From positions 987,902-1,051,901 of the forward strand of contig VXAA01004296.1 in assembly GCA_013399115.1 (NCBI GenBank): 64,000 bases of DNA, written 5' to 3'. How positions within the stretch are numbered: the first letter of the stretch is position 1; every line of letters begins with the position of its first letter. The position numbers were made by a program, and so were the translations under genes. The notes beneath the pieces are model-generated. The model did not search any database. It saw only the letters and a program-made list of their open reading frames with translations, and was not told the DNA's origin. Positions 1-12,200 of the stretch are shown here, piece after piece. The DNA is from Anseranas semipalmata (Eukaryota; Chordata; Aves; Anseriformes; Anseranatidae).

Positions 1-1627
1 AAAAGTATATAAGCCCATTTATTTTGCAAAATTATTTAACTAGTTGTAGTTATTACTTTCCTTTGAATATGGGCTTTTCACTTCTGCAAGAATCAAACAA
101 TTTTATGAAGCAGCTCCAATCTTCCTCAGCTCCATGCACCTCAGCATCAGAACTCAAACATACACTACTATGACCACTAACAACAGCAGCATTACTTTCT
201 CAATGCTTGTACAACTCTGCTGCATCAAAACAGACATAAAGCAATTGCCCTGAACCAGAATTTATTGTTGTTAACCTTTATGCATTTGTGATAAGCAATA
301 AGGTTGTGGAAACACTACCTGGATTATTTAAAGTAGACTTAAAGGTTACATGGGATTTCTTGTACTGATCAGATTAATGTTCCTTACAACTCAGTAAGCA
401 GTATCTTTCATCGACCAATTATTAATGCTTCAGAAAAGGAAAACAAGCCACAATTCACCTAGCCACTTGCGTAACAGCCACCAGCGATGGTGGCATGTAT
501 TCTTGAAACTTAGTTTCATTCATGTATATCCTGAGTGATAATACCAGATCGCCTTTCTTTTGGCTTGCACAACTTGAAAACACTTTTGAAACAAATTATC
601 CTTCACTTAGTAATTTCTCAACACAAAGGGTGCTTGCTGCCGTAGCCTCTTCTGACAGCAAGATCACTGTGTTTCCTCCGATTAGATCTGAATTTAGTGT
701 CCTTTAATGAAAATTTTCCTAAAGTTATGTGACTGTGCAAATGATAAGGTAAAATAGTCATCCTCTTTGTTGTGATTTTGAAGGCACTGTCGTTCAAGAT
801 AGATAATTTTAGCATTGCCAATCTCTTAACTAAAGTTTGGCATATCTCTAGGCATTTGCATTACTCTTTCTGGACCTTTGTTATTTTCTCTGTGATTGTA
901 TTTTCAGATAACATACACAGGATATTAGGCACCTCTCATACGACAGGTGCATATGTGATTTCTGCATCTTTCTACAACCCTTTCCCAAGCATCCTACCTT
1001 TTTAACTGTTGGTGCCAATGGCGCAGATGCAGACAATGTTACTCATAGCTTCTCTGTTCCCATTTTTAAGCACATACTAGGCCTCCCATCAGCAAAGTGA
1101 CACAGATCAAAGCGGTTAACAGCAGAATATGTAATATATGGAACGCTCCTATTTAATTTTCTCTGTTTGCAAACATACTTTTCTTTGTTTTAATTACGGC
1201 ACCGCATTAGCATTGTTCTAATTACCTTCTTCAACCAAAGTACATATTCTAAACTACTGGCACTTAGTCTCTCAAATCTCAGTGAAGTAACACTAATAGC
1301 TTCTGCTAATCACTCCGCTCCACCCTTCCAGTGAAAACAATACCAGTCTCATCTCCCAGCCTGACTTTATTTTCTGTAGCCATGGGAAGATACCAGCAAA
1401 AAATGCACCCTTTAAGAGACACAAGGAGGGAAAAGGAAGAAAAGTTGCCTGAAAAATTCACGTCCCACGAAAAAGGAATAACCACTTGTGAACCACAGCA
1501 TGAAGATTTAGCAACTTTAGCAAGTTTAGAAAATACCAGAGCATACCTGATGCTGGCAGCTACCGGATGGGTCATGCTGGGCACGCAGCTACCCCCAGCC
1601 CTCAGTGACCGGCGGGTCATTGCCTAA
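1..1627. other. AT-rich intergenic or intronic DNA, no gene seen
   Basis: I see no gene, RNA gene or clear mobile element here. The open frames are short, overlap on both strands and show no domain. A 17-bp string at 1066-1082 recurs at 4703-4719, preceded in both places by TTCTCT, and may be a shared relic of an old repeat. Confidence 0.6.
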
Positions 1628-1974
1628 CCAGGTTGTAGTCTTAAGCTGAAGAAAACAAGGAAACCTTGAAGAGAACAGGCAGATTGGTAGCCTTGAGCTA
1701 GCAAAAGCAAGGGAGATAAGGGATGAAAGCTAGAAAACAAGAAGGAGGAAAACAGCTGAAGGAAGATACCAGACCGACCTGTGGTAACCTTTTGCTCATT
1801 AAGGGGTCGTTAACATTGAAAACCACACCCATCAAAATGCAAATGTATGGAAATGTCGGATTTGGTGCCCCCCCCCCCATCCTCTGTAAGGCGCAAGCTC
1901 AATAGAGCTAAGTTAGGTGAGCAAAACCAACCAATCACAAGTAGCCAGAGAGACAGCTTTACAAGTTAGCTGCA

Positions 1975-1981
1975 TATAAAT
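1975..1981 (+). promoter_or_regulatory. TATA box inside the solo LTR
   Basis: TATAAAT lies 40 bp downstream of a CCAAT box (1931-1935), the normal U3 promoter arrangement. Whether it is still active cannot be told from sequence. Confidence 0.5.
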
Positions 1982-2066
1982 AACGGTGCTTCAAGCCAGA
2001 GATGTGCTTGCTTTGCGAAAGATCACTAAGCGCCTGGTTCTGCAGAATTACATATTTAATTATTTA

Positions 2067-2072
2067 ATTAAA
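2067..2072 (+). terminator. ATTAAA polyadenylation signal in the LTR
   Basis: This common variant of AATAAA is placed between the TATA box and the right end of the LTR, followed by a GT-rich stretch (about 2080-2102) that could serve as the downstream element. Confidence 0.45.
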
Positions 2073-2125
2073 AGACCTCTGTGTGGATTCTGACTCTGTG
2101 TGCTTATTGGCCAGGCGCACCAGGC

Positions 2126-3190
2126 ACGAACCTACAGATAACAAGGTCAGACCCTTCATGGTTAGTGGGAAATGCATTCCTCACAAATACTTCCATATGT
2201 ATCCTTTTCACTCTGTTATGTCTATATCAATAGGCAGGCAACACATTATTTTCACAGATATTAAGTACTGACTGTTGAATTCATACCCAGCTGTGTCTGA
2301 GCTCTGAGACACTTGGCTACTGAAGCTAATATGCACTGGCTATGTGGACTCACTATTATCAGCCCATGGTTACTATTTACAGTTTCAAGGTGTAGAAAAT
2401 ACATTTATTTTTCCTTTTTCCCTTGCCTATGATCAGATTCAGTAACTTCTCTTTTAGGGGGGTCTTGAAACCACATTGAACATCTTACTAGCATTGGCAT
2501 GTTGCAAATATTTGTTCTTAATGTAGATGATTTGGTCTTCTTCACTGCTTTTACTTGTGCCTGAAACCTAGCACATTTCCTGATAATAGCTTGGCTGAAA
2601 ATGAACTGTGGGTCTAAAGCTCATACAGACAGATTACACAGAAACTCCATGTCAGCTCTGTTTTCCAGATGTTTCAGGAAATCTGCATATCCTTCTTGGG
2701 GAGTTTGGAGGCAAACTCCATGTCCCTAGTTTCCAATGGCAACTGTGCTTTTTGGAGTTCTTTGGCAGGCAAAAACCACAAACAGCTTTTCCAGAATATT
2801 AAAAATAATTGAGATAATGTAAAACTAATAGATTTTAGCTTAGAGGGTTGCAAAGAATAGCCTGTCATTGTTCAGACAGCTCTGTAATAGAGCACCTTGT
2901 TAATTAGAGATGATTCACAAATGACTTGCAATAGATTCTTTAGTTCTGAATAGCAATGATATTTTCATACCGAGCTCTTATCTACTTAGGAGTAATGAAG
3001 CTTTAACTTTAATTAAAAGGAAAGCTTTTTTTTTTTTTTTTTTTTAAGCCTGTAAGTCCCAGCAACACTGAAGTACAGAAAATTAGCATGCCTTATAACA
3101 ATTTTCCATATTTAGAGCTCTGCACTTTATGGTTTTGCTTTCGTAATATTCCCCACCAGAGGAAATCTAAGCACCTGAGTAACAACTGTT
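2126..3190. other. Intergenic DNA, no gene seen
   Basis: No coding or RNA gene is supported. The only notable element is a T20 homopolymer at 3026-3045. Confidence 0.6.
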
Positions 3191-3194
3191 GATG

Positions 3195-3350
3195 AGAAGG
3201 TAATACTATTGCTGCTTTAAATGGAGAAACAGGCAATGAGGTGGAAAATTGTTTGCTCAAGGCCTCTCTCAGCCAGTCTGTGAAAGAGTAAGAACAGAAC
3301 TGCATCCATCCGAAGTACAGGGCCAATCGCTTACAACTGCTTGCCTCATC
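3195..3350 (-). mobile_element. MIR-like SINE fragment (minus strand)
   Basis: Read on the plus strand, this segment follows the reverse complement of a MIR/CORE-type SINE. It shows an 'atggagaaac..ggcaatgaggt' block, then 'ttgctcaaggcc' in the place of the family's 'cttgcccaaggtca', then 'gtctgtgaaagag', and ends near 'tgcttgcctc' like the tRNA-related head. The match is gapped and diverged, as expected for a relic predating the bird radiation. MIR-type SINEs are tRNA-derived and non-coding. Confidence 0.65.
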
Positions 3351-5620
3351 ACATAATGCCATCTGCTTCACTTGACGGGCATCCGCTGCTTTGCATCATG
3401 ATCATTACAGTGGTACAGTCCGACATTATAACACCTCTTTGCTACTGTCTCCTTTCCTCTTCCTTTCTCTTGCCTTTTGCTAGCACAATTATTTGCACCA
3501 GGGAGCCCGCAGTGGATTATTCCAAGGACCTAAACCCACAGAAGAGGAACCCTACACATGCAAGCTTTCTGCCGGTTTAGCTCCCTGAACTCACCCCTGA
3601 GGGGCTGGATGAACTTCAGGACCTGAGCAAAGAGACATGGTGGGAGCATGCAAGAGCAGGACAGCTGGCCACAAGACGGGCTTAGCTGCTATGCCAAACG
3701 GGACTTTAAGCTGGCATTACCTGGCACTGAGACCCCATACCTTGAGCTGCCTCTGGCATTATGTTTTTCACATCCCAATGCAGCCTTACAGCGGGAATGT
3801 TGGGGCTCCCCTGCTTCTGCCTGGAATTTCCCATAGTAAATGCATACATGTGCCTATGTACAGTGTGCGCATGAAGGAGCTCAGTTCAGTTGCACTACTC
3901 TCTGGGTTTGACCCGTGCTTATGTGCTGTGAAGTCTGGAGTGAGGCTGAACACACGCTTCCATGTGTACGCACGCACCCATTAGGATCAATGGTGAGATC
4001 TATCTATTCTGTCACCTTATCTGTCTACCTGTGAGCCTAGGAGAATTCCAAAATGTTTCTGAACCCCAGCATTGCCAGGCATTGAAACATGATGCGAAGT
4101 GACAATTACTGCATTCAAGACATTTGATGAGAAGCTATTAATTCAATAATTGATACAGGCAACGACACAATGCCCCCTCCCCTCTTTTTGAAGAGGAGGA
4201 AGGAGGTGGGATGACCTGCCTTCAACAATGGCATTATACTTTCTGAAAGATCACCACAAAATTCCTTAAGATTGTTTGCCAATAGATTTGCAGGATTCAA
4301 TATTGTGAATCATAAGGAAAACAGTAATGCTATAATTGTAAAACTTAAAAATAAAAGAACAAATCCCTCTCAGACTCCACATTCAGCACCTGTAGTATGA
4401 AAAAAAAATTGTAATCACCTGCAGATTTCCATCTCCAATTACATTAAGTGGCAAGAAAAGAGAGTACATGCAACACAAATGCAAATATTTAGCCTTTTTA
4501 CTTGTCATTTAGGACTCATGACAAGTATATACAAGCATGTTACCATTTAATTCAATAAACGGAACTGTATTCAAACTTTTTTTTGGATCTGAAAGGAATT
4601 ACTCATCTCCAAAAAGCCACCTGCACAATTCAGTTTTCTCAGGATCAAGACCTTTTTCCGCAGTCAGCTCTTCAGAGAAAATGCATGTTCTCTATATCAG
4701 CATTAAGCACATACTAGGCGCTTGACTGATACAAAAATAACAGTGCAAAAATCAATAATGACTGCATCTCAATTTGAAGAACTAAAACATCTTGTAAAAC
4801 ACACAAAGAAGCCAATCAAAGGAATGGCAGAAAAGCCCAAATAAAGAAATTAGAACTTTTGGTTATTTCAAACATAGTGAACAAGTAACAGATGATTAAA
4901 CAACATGCTCCAACAATTTGCCTTTCATAACTGGCTTCACTGTACATCTAATAGTATGCTGTTAAATATAACAGCATAAAAAACTTACTTTTTTTCACTC
5001 ACCAGCATAGCTGTTGATTGTAGTTTCAAATGCTTTTTTTTTTTTCCCTGTCTTATTCATTGATCTGAGTTTTACCAGATCCCAAATTAAAGACAATCTC
5101 TCTTTAATGTAAGTTTAGAGATGACTGAGATTAATTCAGGGAAGTTTAAGATCAAGAAATGCTTGTCTGAATGTAACCTGTATTCAGCTTTCAACAAGCA
5201 CCCATGCTAAGGACACCAGAACTTCAATAAACAGCAAAATCATCGCCACGTTCTTCATCTATCAAGGGAAGTTTTTGTTACACTTTCAACTGAAGTCCAT
5301 CCTTTTTCAGGGAAAAGTTCAGGTGGCAAAAAACCACCCAAAACTCACAAATCACTATGTCTTTATATATTGTGCTTTAAAAAGCAATTTTTCAGTAGGT
5401 GCTTCCACAATGAAGTTTTTTAATAGAAAATGCAACTGACAATTGTTTCATTACAAACCTTCCTCCAAAAGCATTTGATTTGCTTTAGATGCAGTAAGCT
5501 TGCATATTAGAAAATAAGCACCAACACGTGCCCTCATATTATAAGTCTATAAAGCTCTTTACTAAAGTGGATCTGAAGTTCCAAATCATTACTTTTTCTC
5601 CACAAATCTCTTTATGTGAC

Positions 5621-5638
5621 AAAAAAAAAAAAAAAAAA
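5621..5638 (+). repeat. A18 homopolymer
   Basis: Uninterrupted A run. I found no retrocopy body upstream of it that I could recognise. Confidence 0.9.
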
Positions 5639-6206
5639 GAATGAAGAATAACAACTCGACCATAAGAGTCTCTTTATACATAAATACTTTTATTGTCCAA
5701 TATGGTACTTAGGATTTTTATAGCACTACTTCTGGCACCTCACGTGGGTTTGCCAGGGCATGTTGAAGACACTGTAATATGAAAAACATTTCTAAAAGAA
5801 TTATTTTTGAAGGACTTTTATTTTTTCTTGTCTTTTTACTATACAACTACTTCCTCATATAGCACATACACGCGCCTGATCTCCATCACACAGTGTTTAC
5901 CTGAGAACCTGCAGCAACGCTCTAGCTCGCATGCCAGCCTCGTGTCACCCCAGGGTACAACTCGTGACGGTTCCTAGGGAACTTCCTGGAAAATGCAGGC
6001 CCTGAACATTTAACACTCAGAAGGGTTAAGGTTTGAAAAAGGTCAAAGGCTTTTGTCTTGCTTATTGCAAATTATGCATAACAACTCTTACATCTGGAAA
6101 ATGAGATGGAATTGTAACATTTAATTTTAAAGCTTATTTTGAACAGCTTTTTGTTTAGAATTTCTTTTGAGAAAGCCTACCCCGGTTTTATCTGTATTAT
6201 CTGCTC

Positions 6207-6229
6207 TATATCTATCTATATCTATATCT
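6207..6229 (+). repeat. TATC/TATATC microsatellite
   Basis: Short imperfect array of TATC and TATATC units. Confidence 0.8.
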
Positions 6230-9200
6230 TTCCCAGGTCTAGGCAGGATTCTGCTCACGCACTTTGTAATGAGCATTCCCACAGCAATCATAAAACAACA
6301 GACAACACGACACACATTTACAACTCATTACTTTTTGTGCTTCTCAGCACAAATTTTCTTAACCCCTCTCAGCATCTCCCTTTTCCCTGTGCATAACTGT
6401 ACTTTCCCAAAGGGAAAGCTGGATTTCAGTTGGGCCTTCATTGTCTACCATGTGAAATATTTTACTGCTATTGTCTGCACAGAAGTCTCACGTTTTTGTA
6501 AAGGATCCATGATATTAAAGACTCCTCCTCTAACGGGAATTTCTGCCCAGTGACACAGACATGACAGTTTGAGTGTGTGCAATCACATGTGGTCCAAAAG
6601 CAACAGCTGGATACGTAAAGCAGACGTGTCCAAATTCAACAATACTGAGGAAGGAGGGAGTGAAATGGAATCCAGAGTAAAGAAAGGATACTTTTAATTT
6701 CAGCCAAGGTAACCGGTAAGCACATAATTAAAGGAAGATTTACTCACTCAAGCGTGGGTGCTTTGGGTGTTTTTTGGTTTTACACACCTGGTCTGAAAAA
6801 CTTAATTATACCTGCTACACTTGTTATTTGGGTGATACTGTTAAGCATTAGCACACCATCGACAATTTTTCAAAGATAAATTCTGAAGTGCTGCTGCTTC
6901 TTTCATTTTCCACTAACATTAATTGGCACCATAACAAAATCAGAGTGCTACTGAAATCCATGGGGCTGAATGAATCAAAATTGTACATGAGCAGAATTAA
7001 CTCTATATTCTGTACTAAGAGTACACTGCCAGCCAGGTGTAGTTATGATAAGTGGGTAACTTACTTTGTGAGCAGTCCACTTGCAAGCAAGATCTGCAAA
7101 TGCAATGGAGGGCCATTCAACTGAGCATGAATCAGCACACCACCAAGGGGAGCAGGGGAGCTGCAACATCACTCATTTGGGTTCTGAATCATCAAAGCAT
7201 TTATATTAGTTTAATAGTGTTGTAACTACATGGAAAGCCATGCACATTACACCTCTTTCCCCTGCAGTCTAAAAGGGCCTGCTGCATCCAGAATTTTAGT
7301 TAAAGCAATGGGACTTCTGCGTCAGGTTTTCATTGTTCTCACACTAAATCAGGCTTTCATTTAAAGCACAGCTGTAATTTTGTGCCAACGGCACTCTCCT
7401 ATAAAAATTCCCTCCACTGGAATGATGATCCCTGTTTGGAGCATTTCTCCCTCTCCCCTGTAAACCAGAGAAGTCTTGACAGATGTTAACCACTGGACGG
7501 AGCCTTCCCAAATGACCAGGGAAGGCAGTAACATATCCCCAGCTCAGAAATAGGGCAGGAGCTTGCACAATTTCTCAGGGAATCTTCTTGCACATCAGGA
7601 GAACTTTCCTGGGCCTCACTCCCAGGTGGAGACAGAAGCAGAAGAGGCACAGGGTACAGGACAAGTTATGTTTGTGCTCAGAAGGAAAAGAATCCTGCTG
7701 GAAGCCAATGCAGCCAGTATGGCTCTGTGCAAAGGCCATAGACTTCTAGTTTGAAGTACCTCCATGAAAAAAAAATCAAAACAGTTCACAGAAAGTAAAT
7801 AGCATAAAGTCTTCCTCCATGACTTATGTGGTTTTCGTCAACAGGGAAATTATAAGCAATTCAACCATCGTCAAATATTTATCAATCTCATTTGATTAGA
7901 TTGCTAATCCCAGCTAGAATTAGCACACATTCTGCAGGTCAACCTGATTTCTTCTCAAAGCCACGGTTTTCAAGAGCTACGCAGCAGTTTAGTCAATTGG
8001 ACTTTCTGCTGGAGAAGCATTCAGGAGAGTAAATTTTGTATTAGCCACTGATAAAACGTTGCAATTTTAAATTTTCATTATTGATTTTATTCTCCCATTT
8101 TGGTTCAGGAATCTAGGGGAGGGGACAGGAGAGTAGAGAAGAGTAGAAAGGGGTTGCAGAGAGACAAAGAATTAATTGAATGGACATGTAGCCTCGGTGC
8201 TATTCTGCTTAAACTTTGTGCCACTGATTTGTGCTGTAGCATGAAACTTCAAATTTCAATTTTCATTTAAAAAAAAAAAAAGATTAAGACATAGTAAGGA
8301 GTGTGAAGACATTTACACAAGTATCAGAATATAGTACTTCTTCCTGTCTTTTTTGGAAATAAAACCTGAGAATCAGTTAGTAAGGAGCTTTCTCATCATA
8401 TTCTTTACCATTGTTCCTGCAATAATTTTCTAGTAAGGATAACAAATATCTATTTTGTTCCTACATAATGACACAGACAACCTCATAATGCTTATGAAAG
8501 ACAATAAAATGTTCCACATAAATCTTTGCAGGACTGAGTCCTGTAACGCTATAACTTATTTCTAATTCTCTAAAACAGTATGCAGATGACATAGCAGAAT
8601 TACACACACGTCATCTGGAATGACAGCTGATGCTATTATAGAGATATTCAGAATCAACACAGAGTTAGTACTCCGTCCCCTATCATCAGATCTTACAGAT
8701 TTATGTGCTTCCTTGCTTGCAGATTTAGGAGATGATCCTGAATTACACTTATTCCCCTTGCACCTCAATTTTCATGCAGAAGAAATTCACATGCAAAGGC
8801 AATGAGCTGCATGATGTTCAGGGAAGCTGGTCTATAAGTTCCTGCATAAAACTCACTAGCTGCATCCATTACAGAGCACTTTTTAGCACCTCCTGAGTTT
8901 AGCCCCTTCCCTAATCACAGCTGCTTTACAAGTAATAGCCATGGTTGTTTTCAAGGCAGGACAACAGATGACATCACCTACAGCTGAGCAAATTTACATT
9001 CCATCTGAAGTCTCTCCTCATTAAAATAACATAGGACAGAACATTATAATTAACAGAATCATTATCATTTAACTATAACCCCCCTTGGCCTGGCCTGCTA
9101 GTAGCAAGAGGCCTAAAAAGGGATAAAACTATTTGCACCAATTTGCACTCCTCCCTATCTCCAGAAGGAAGAAAAGGGGCCACCATGCAAATAGATGCAG

Positions 9201-12200
9201 TCCCAGCACTTGCGCAGATGAAGAGGTTTCTCTTTTCTACTTTGACTCTTGGAAATGAAAACTGACCTGAATTTATAATATCTGATAAGTTTTCCTGCTA
9301 TGTTATTAATTTCCACAGCTGTGATAGAACATTTGGTCCTGTGTAGGGCCAAGAAAGATTGAACAGTTTAGCAGCCATCTGTGCCTTTGGAAATGCCATG
9401 CAGTGTCTTCATCCCAGACAATTTTGTATGTACGCATATGAACACATACTACTTTGAACTATAACAGTGGGTTAATACCAATATCACAAGGGGTTACGAT
9501 TTTAAAAGACAATTTGTCTTTGAAAAATTTCTTAACTTTAGTATCTTCCTTAATTATTCTGAAGTCCAATGGCAGATCCTCTCTGAGAAGCGAGAGAGAC
9601 TGCATAATGTTCTTCTCCAAAGTTTCATCATACCATAGAAAGGGGAAACATAAAAAAAGTTCAATGGAGCCAAAACATAAGTTATTGATTCATTGCAGAT
9701 ATTTAAAAGAGTAAAGAGATGTCTGGGTACTATGGATCAATAGATTCAGATCTACAGCAGGCACGCCATAAAGGCTGCATTTTCATTTTTGAACACAAAA
9801 GCGTGGAGATATTCCCTATTCAGCTGAGGAATACTAGTAAATACTAAAAGTATCTTTAAAACAATACAAATGTCTTATATATTCATCCAAAGTATATTTA
9901 AAAAGCTTTATATATGAATTCATTATGATTTTACTAGCTGACCTTCCCCTCTCCATTTTTTTTAAGCCACAGGTGACAGAAATATTTTTGACCCTGAAAA
10001 ATTATGTAAAATGCAATTCCCACCACTGAACAATAGCTGGCACTTTGGGCCAGTCCAGTATCTATCCAAGTAAAAGCAATATAAAATGAGGAGAACTTAT
10101 TTTGCATTTTGCATATTACTGGGTTTTATTCAAAGTAGTATGACATCATTGTTTCCTAGTAATGAAACCTTTTAAAGCAAGGAAACCATGTAATACAGTT
10201 TTATTATAATTTGTGTAGGGAATGCATAATTATTTATTATTTTCATCCTAAATAATACATTCATCATAAGTGGTGCTAATAAGAGCTGTATTAATAACCT
10301 ACTTTGTATTCAAGCAGGCTCACAGGCAAAACTAAACCAACAAAAAGAAAAAAAAAAGACAAAGAAAGAATACTTTAACCAGCTGTACAACAATTAGTTA
10401 GATTGAGGTCAGGCTTTCCAGAAACACTGAACTCTGAGCTAAGGCAAAGCACAGAAAGCTCTGGACTCAGCAAGGCCTTTGGCACAAGGTTCATTGTGAC
10501 TGGAAAAGAAGAGTTGGGTGGGTGATGCCTGCATTTAGCTTGTTCAGATGCAGCTGGCAAGATATGAAGGACAGAACCCAGCCTGTCCCTGCAGAGGTAC
10601 CAAGATATGGAAGCTACGTCCCTGCTTTTAAACACCGACAGCAGCTGACCAGGCTGCTGACAGATCCCCTCCGCCACCGCCTCCAGGCCCTGTTTGCAGT
10701 GATGTTCAAGTCCAGCAAATGCTCTGGAAGCAGTCAGCCCCAGAGCATCCGAAATGGAGAGAGGAAAAAAAGGCTCAGCTCATAGTTCTTCCACTACCAC
10801 AGTGCAGATCACAGCTCTGCTGTTACCACAACATAAAAATCACCTCGGTCTCATCGAAGAGCACATCTCCCCTTCTGAAGGACTATGAGAGCAGGCAGCA
10901 GCAAATACACAGAGAGGAGGCAAAGCACCACAAATGGGCACAGAGCCCCTGCAGAGCAGCAGGTCCTTGGCAAGCTCTGCTCCTTGCCCTCAGCACCAGG
11001 CTGGATCCACCCCTCCTCACCCTGAAGATGCTCCCAGGTGCTGTAATCACTACCCTATCACACCAAAGCAAAATTTAATCTACAGGTGATTTCTTCCCAA
11101 AGATGGTTACAGATTAATATTACCTGATAGCAGGAAATAAATTACTGATACTCCTTAGAAATGTTTACTTCTCTGAACTTTTTCATTTAATGACTGAGTC
11201 ATAGGTGACATGGCTGGGAGAAGAGGGAGCTCATTAACATCCATCAACATGTGGAATGAAATATGCTAACTTCAAATTTGTCTTTTGTTCCCCAACTCAG
11301 TCACGCTCCTTTAGCTCTAGTCAGCTAATGAGAAGTAAAGTAGTTTGGATATTTTGACAGAAAAAGGGAGAAACAAAGCAGTGAAATAAATTGACAGTGG
11401 CAATGCAGAGACACTGACTGAGCAGGAGGAAGAAGATGGTGTTGCCCAGAATAGAAGTATTGGTTACAGGTGAAAGTTGCCCAAATGCCAGCACTGGTTG
11501 GAGCTATTCTGCTCAGGACCTCAAGAGGATAACAGCAGCATCCCTCTCCACAAACCAGAAGGTAGGGCCTCAAACTGCAGAAACTGGTTCAGTTTCCTCT
11601 CTATTGCTTTTCTAAGACAATTTAAAGAGGATAGTACCCTTCTAATTTTAATACATACAATTTTCTACTGAAAGGAGTCTGATGTTCCCAAACTCATCTG
11701 GGTCAGACAATAGATACGCGACCCAATAACTTGTACAAGAAACCTCCAGAAGACCGAAGCCCAGACAGCACATATTACATAGCTGGCAGAGCTCCAGGAA
11801 CATTTTACAGGACGGAGATGTTGGGCTCCTTGGGACTCCACATCCTCACTCTAGATAAGCCTAGCTACAGCATGTAACAGGTCCCAGGGAGTCGATGCTT
11901 TTGACAGTATCTACTTCAGGTCACTTCTCATTGTGTGGGGGGTTCAACTTACTCAGCAAACCCCACACAGCCCCAGGTGAGCCTACACTGTCAGCACAAG
12001 TCGCTTTAGGAATATTTTCAATCTGTATGGAGCAGGTCAAGGACCAAAGACTATAAAAAGCTTGAGTGGACTTTGCAGCATGCAACCAGGACCGATATTA
12101 AGATGTAGTATGTACTACATGGGAATGTAATATGTGGCCAGAACCTATTAAATTCTTTTCAGCTGGTCAAAATGGAAAAAGTATGATGCTAACAGACAGC

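Larger units (their letters stand above)
1634..2119 (+). mobile_element. Solo LTR of an endogenous retrovirus-like element
   Basis: The 486-bp block starts with TG and ends with CA. It is flanked by CCAGGT (1628-1633) and CCAGGC (2120-2125), a 6-bp target duplication with one transition. Inside, in the order expected for U3-R-U5, are a CCAAT box (1931-1935), a TATAAAT box (1975-1981) and an ATTAAA polyadenylation signal (2067-2072), about 90 bp after the TATA box and 47 bp before the end. The DNA after the right end does not look like a primer binding site and no gag, pol or env frame follows, so this is a solo LTR left by recombination. It carries an 11-base C run at 1868-1878. The family was not identified. 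Boundaries rest on the flanking repeat and the TG/CA ends. A chance arrangement is possible but unlikely given the ordered promoter and polyadenylation signals. Confidence 0.6.

Noticed and set aside
11690..11760. Possible third copy of the old CR1-type 3' terminus ('catctgggtcagac')
   Set aside because: Only about 14 bases match well and the following sequence does not continue the family pattern.
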